DNA from: Parus major
Lineage: Eukaryota; Chordata; Aves; Passeriformes; Paridae
Reading direction: 5' to 3'
Assembly (NCBI RefSeq): GCF_001522545.3
Contig: NC_031768.1
Span: 83,572,457-83,636,456 of the forward strand
DNA: 64,000 nucleotides
Shown: piece by piece, positions 61,831 through 64,000 of the stretch
How the letters are laid out: the number at the start of each line of letters is the position of its first letter
How positions within the stretch are numbered: position 1 is the first letter of the stretch
Made by a program: the position numbers and the translations under genes
Notes under the pieces: model-generated
Database searches by the model: none
What the model was told of the DNA's origin: nothing
What the model saw: the letters and a program-made list of their open reading frames with translations, nothing else

Positions 61831-64000
61831 AGAGCAAAAGTTAACTCTTTCACCCATTGACTTCAGACTCTGAGCAACCTACTAGTCTGATTCTGTCTTC
61901 CACAGAGCATCTTCTCTGCAGCACAGTGATGTAAAATAAATTACTTGCCTAAAGAATATGAGGTCACCAGAGAAAAAAGCACCATGTGAATGTGTCATAT
62001 TGTGAAACAGGAGAATAATCATGAATAGCTAAAATTACTAATCTGTTGGGAAAAATAATACCTTGGGCAGCTAGACCAGCAAAAAAAAAAAAAGAAACTG
62101 CTCCAATGACTTGGTGCGTCTTTCATCTTTAATGAAGGAAATTTATAAAGATGCAACAAAACATAAAACACTCACCCCATGGCTTCTTTTGTTTGGAGAA
62201 CAATTACTTTTGAGTGCAATTAAAGGCAGAGGCCTGGAAATTTTGTACTGTATTTTCATGAGCATGGAGTTTTGTGTCTTTAGTATACCTCCCTCTGCTT
62301 AATGAATTGTTCTTTACAAATATTGTAACAGTGCCTTTTTCATTTTTGCTTTTAAATAGTCACTAAAAATTGCTAATATTACTTCCCTTCTAATCACATG
62401 TATTACAAGGGAAAGCCTGAAAGAAGGTTGAAACATGATATAAAATGTGCTAATTTGATAAAGAACAGCAATGCACAGAAAGTCTTCTGTGAATTTTTCT
62501 CATATAATTCCTCTTGATCCCTTGGAATATCAAGTGCCAAATGAAGCAGCTGAGTTAATTTTAATTCCCCTCTCTTTTTTTCTTGCAACATTTTTCTTTT
62601 GGTCTTCTCAGAAATTTTAGCTGTAGCTGGTTTTGATTCTTCTACAGCAAATGTTTCCTAGTGTCAGGTGTGGATCAGAACAGCAGTAGTGGCTGCATGC
62701 ACTCTCCAGCCCATCACAAGAAATTTTGGGCCCTAGAGCTTTCAGTGGTGTTTGAGCAAATCATGTAGACTATGTACCCCAGGAGGCAACATTTCCACTT
62801 TATTCAACTTCACAAGTATAAGATGAAGGTGGCTGTCAAATGGGGTACTGAAATTCAGTGTCTCCAGCAAATCACCCCTGTATGTCTTAGAAGCAGGGAA
62901 TAGTCCGTCCTGCTTTTTCTGTCACTATCTGGCTTCCGGCAATCTGTCAGCACTATCCACATTTGGGCAAAATTTGGAGTCTGTAGAATAGCTAAAACTC
63001 TACAGTAACCAGCTGCAATGAAGTGTAAGTGGAGGCAATCACAGGAAACTTTTTTCTCCGCTGCATTTAAGACTATGTTCCTTTCCAGGTTACTTGAATC
63101 CCTAGAAATGACTAGCATAGAAGAGTCTCCAAAAAAGCAGATGGCCTCAAGGCTCTGTCTTGCCGAGAGATCTTGAAGTAAAAGGCATCAAAAATATAGT
63201 GGATATAAACCCTAGCGTGGCAAGTTCTTCACAGGGCACCTTCTGTCTTGGTATGAGAGCTACTTGGTCATTCTACAAATATCACCTGATACTTCCAGTC
63301 TCTGACCACTTGTCCCTGAGCACACAGTGGCAATTTCTTCTACCATCACTTGGGAGTATGACCTTAAATTCAGTGGAAAAGCATGTCCCTTAGACCAGAC
63401 TCTTCCTCACATCATCCTGCAAAGCCACGTACATTACAACTTACAGATTGGTGGTAGGAATGTGAGTGCCACACTGTATTTCCCTGTATGTAATGTATTT
63501 AAATACATTATTGGGAGTTTGTCGGTGAATAGGCAGGAATTCTTTTAGCATGTATAACAGGAACCCTTATTTTCTCTGGAAAAATACTTGATTTCATGTA
63601 AAAGAACACAAAATTTAGAATTACTTGGAAAGGCAATAACTTCTTAATTTTCAGAACTACAGAAGTATGACAGTATAATTCTTCATTCAAGAATATGCCT
63701 CAAAATCATCATCAGGGCATTGCGGATCTTGGAAAGATCAAATCAGCAGCACAGAACTCAGGCATGTGAACTTAGGGATGTTTTATTCAAGCCTGTCAAT
63801 GAGTTCCTTTAAAAGTTCACTAGCTCTCTCTGTGAGGGTAATCTTTCTAATATGCGCATTGTAACTGACAAATGGCAAATAAAAGAAGGGCCAAGATGGA
63901 AAAGGATTCATGGTGAGGTTTGAGGAGTTGACAGAAAAGAATGGGAAGTACCATCTTTTGTTCCCAATCGCATTTAGTTGTGTAGCAAAGCAACTGTAAT

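Larger units (their letters stand above)
57940..64000. other. Non-coding stretch with small simple repeats
   Basis: No gene recognised. Simple features: (GT)n at 60,054-60,078, a 22-base tandem duplication at 60,565-60,608, three copies of a 9-base TAATGGTTT unit at 60,833-60,860, a 9-bp-arm palindrome at 61,392-61,413, and an A/T-rich AATAA-type tract at 61,720-61,830. Open frames at 59,425-59,727 and 60,095-60,358 lie in A-rich sequence without recognisable motifs. Confidence 0.45.

Noticed and set aside
1..64000. tRNA, rRNA, CRISPR arrays, operons, bacterial terminators or phage genes
   Set aside because: None was seen. The repeat content and splice-site structure show a vertebrate nuclear genome, so these feature types are not expected.

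Overview
This window looks like vertebrate, and specifically bird, genomic DNA. It is AT-rich, with no operon structure and no long conserved reading frames. Its interspersed repeats are diagnostic: at least nine CR1 retroposon fragments, several ending in the avian CR1 3' signature (ATTCTATG-type repeats), and two solo LTRs of a bird ERVL-type family. A few decayed MIR-like and L3-like pieces are also present. The LTR family suggests a neoavian bird, possibly a passerine, but species cannot be fixed from the sequence alone.

Layout: 1-26.5 kb is non-coding, with an ERVL LTR (2.36-2.95 kb), a composite AT/CATA microsatellite (1.94-2.06 kb), a CR1 at 7.9-8.4 kb, a 260-N assembly gap inside a (TTCCC)n array (11.43-11.76 kb), and two antisense CR1 tails (19.6 and 25.2 kb). 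The most gene-like part is 26.5-36.7 kb. It holds an isolated CpG-rich exon with strong splice sites at both ends (26,511-26,670), a CCATGC-type low-complexity/minisatellite block (33.04-33.60 kb), and a CpG-dense promoter/first-exon candidate (33.6-34.1 kb) ending in an ATG directly before a splice donor. A second, looser CpG cluster lies at 35.8-36.7 kb. From 36.7 to 64 kb the sequence again looks intronic or intergenic, with CR1 copies at 39.7, 42.3, 43.3, 50.2 and 55.2 kb, a near-perfect 69-bp foldback at 52.48-52.66 kb, and a second ERVL LTR at 57.4-57.9 kb.

Interpretation (inference): the window probably covers the 5' end of a large gene read left to right, with alternative promoters. 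Both start-codon exons end in phase 0, so either could join the same downstream coding exon, giving a short alternative N-terminus (M-E-R-K-Q-G-K-S-I-Q) or a bare Met. The remaining 28-30 kb would then be intron. I cannot name the gene securely. A large developmental transcription-factor gene such as SOX5 would fit this architecture, but that is a weakly held guess. No complete protein-coding gene, tRNA, rRNA or CRISPR array was recognised.
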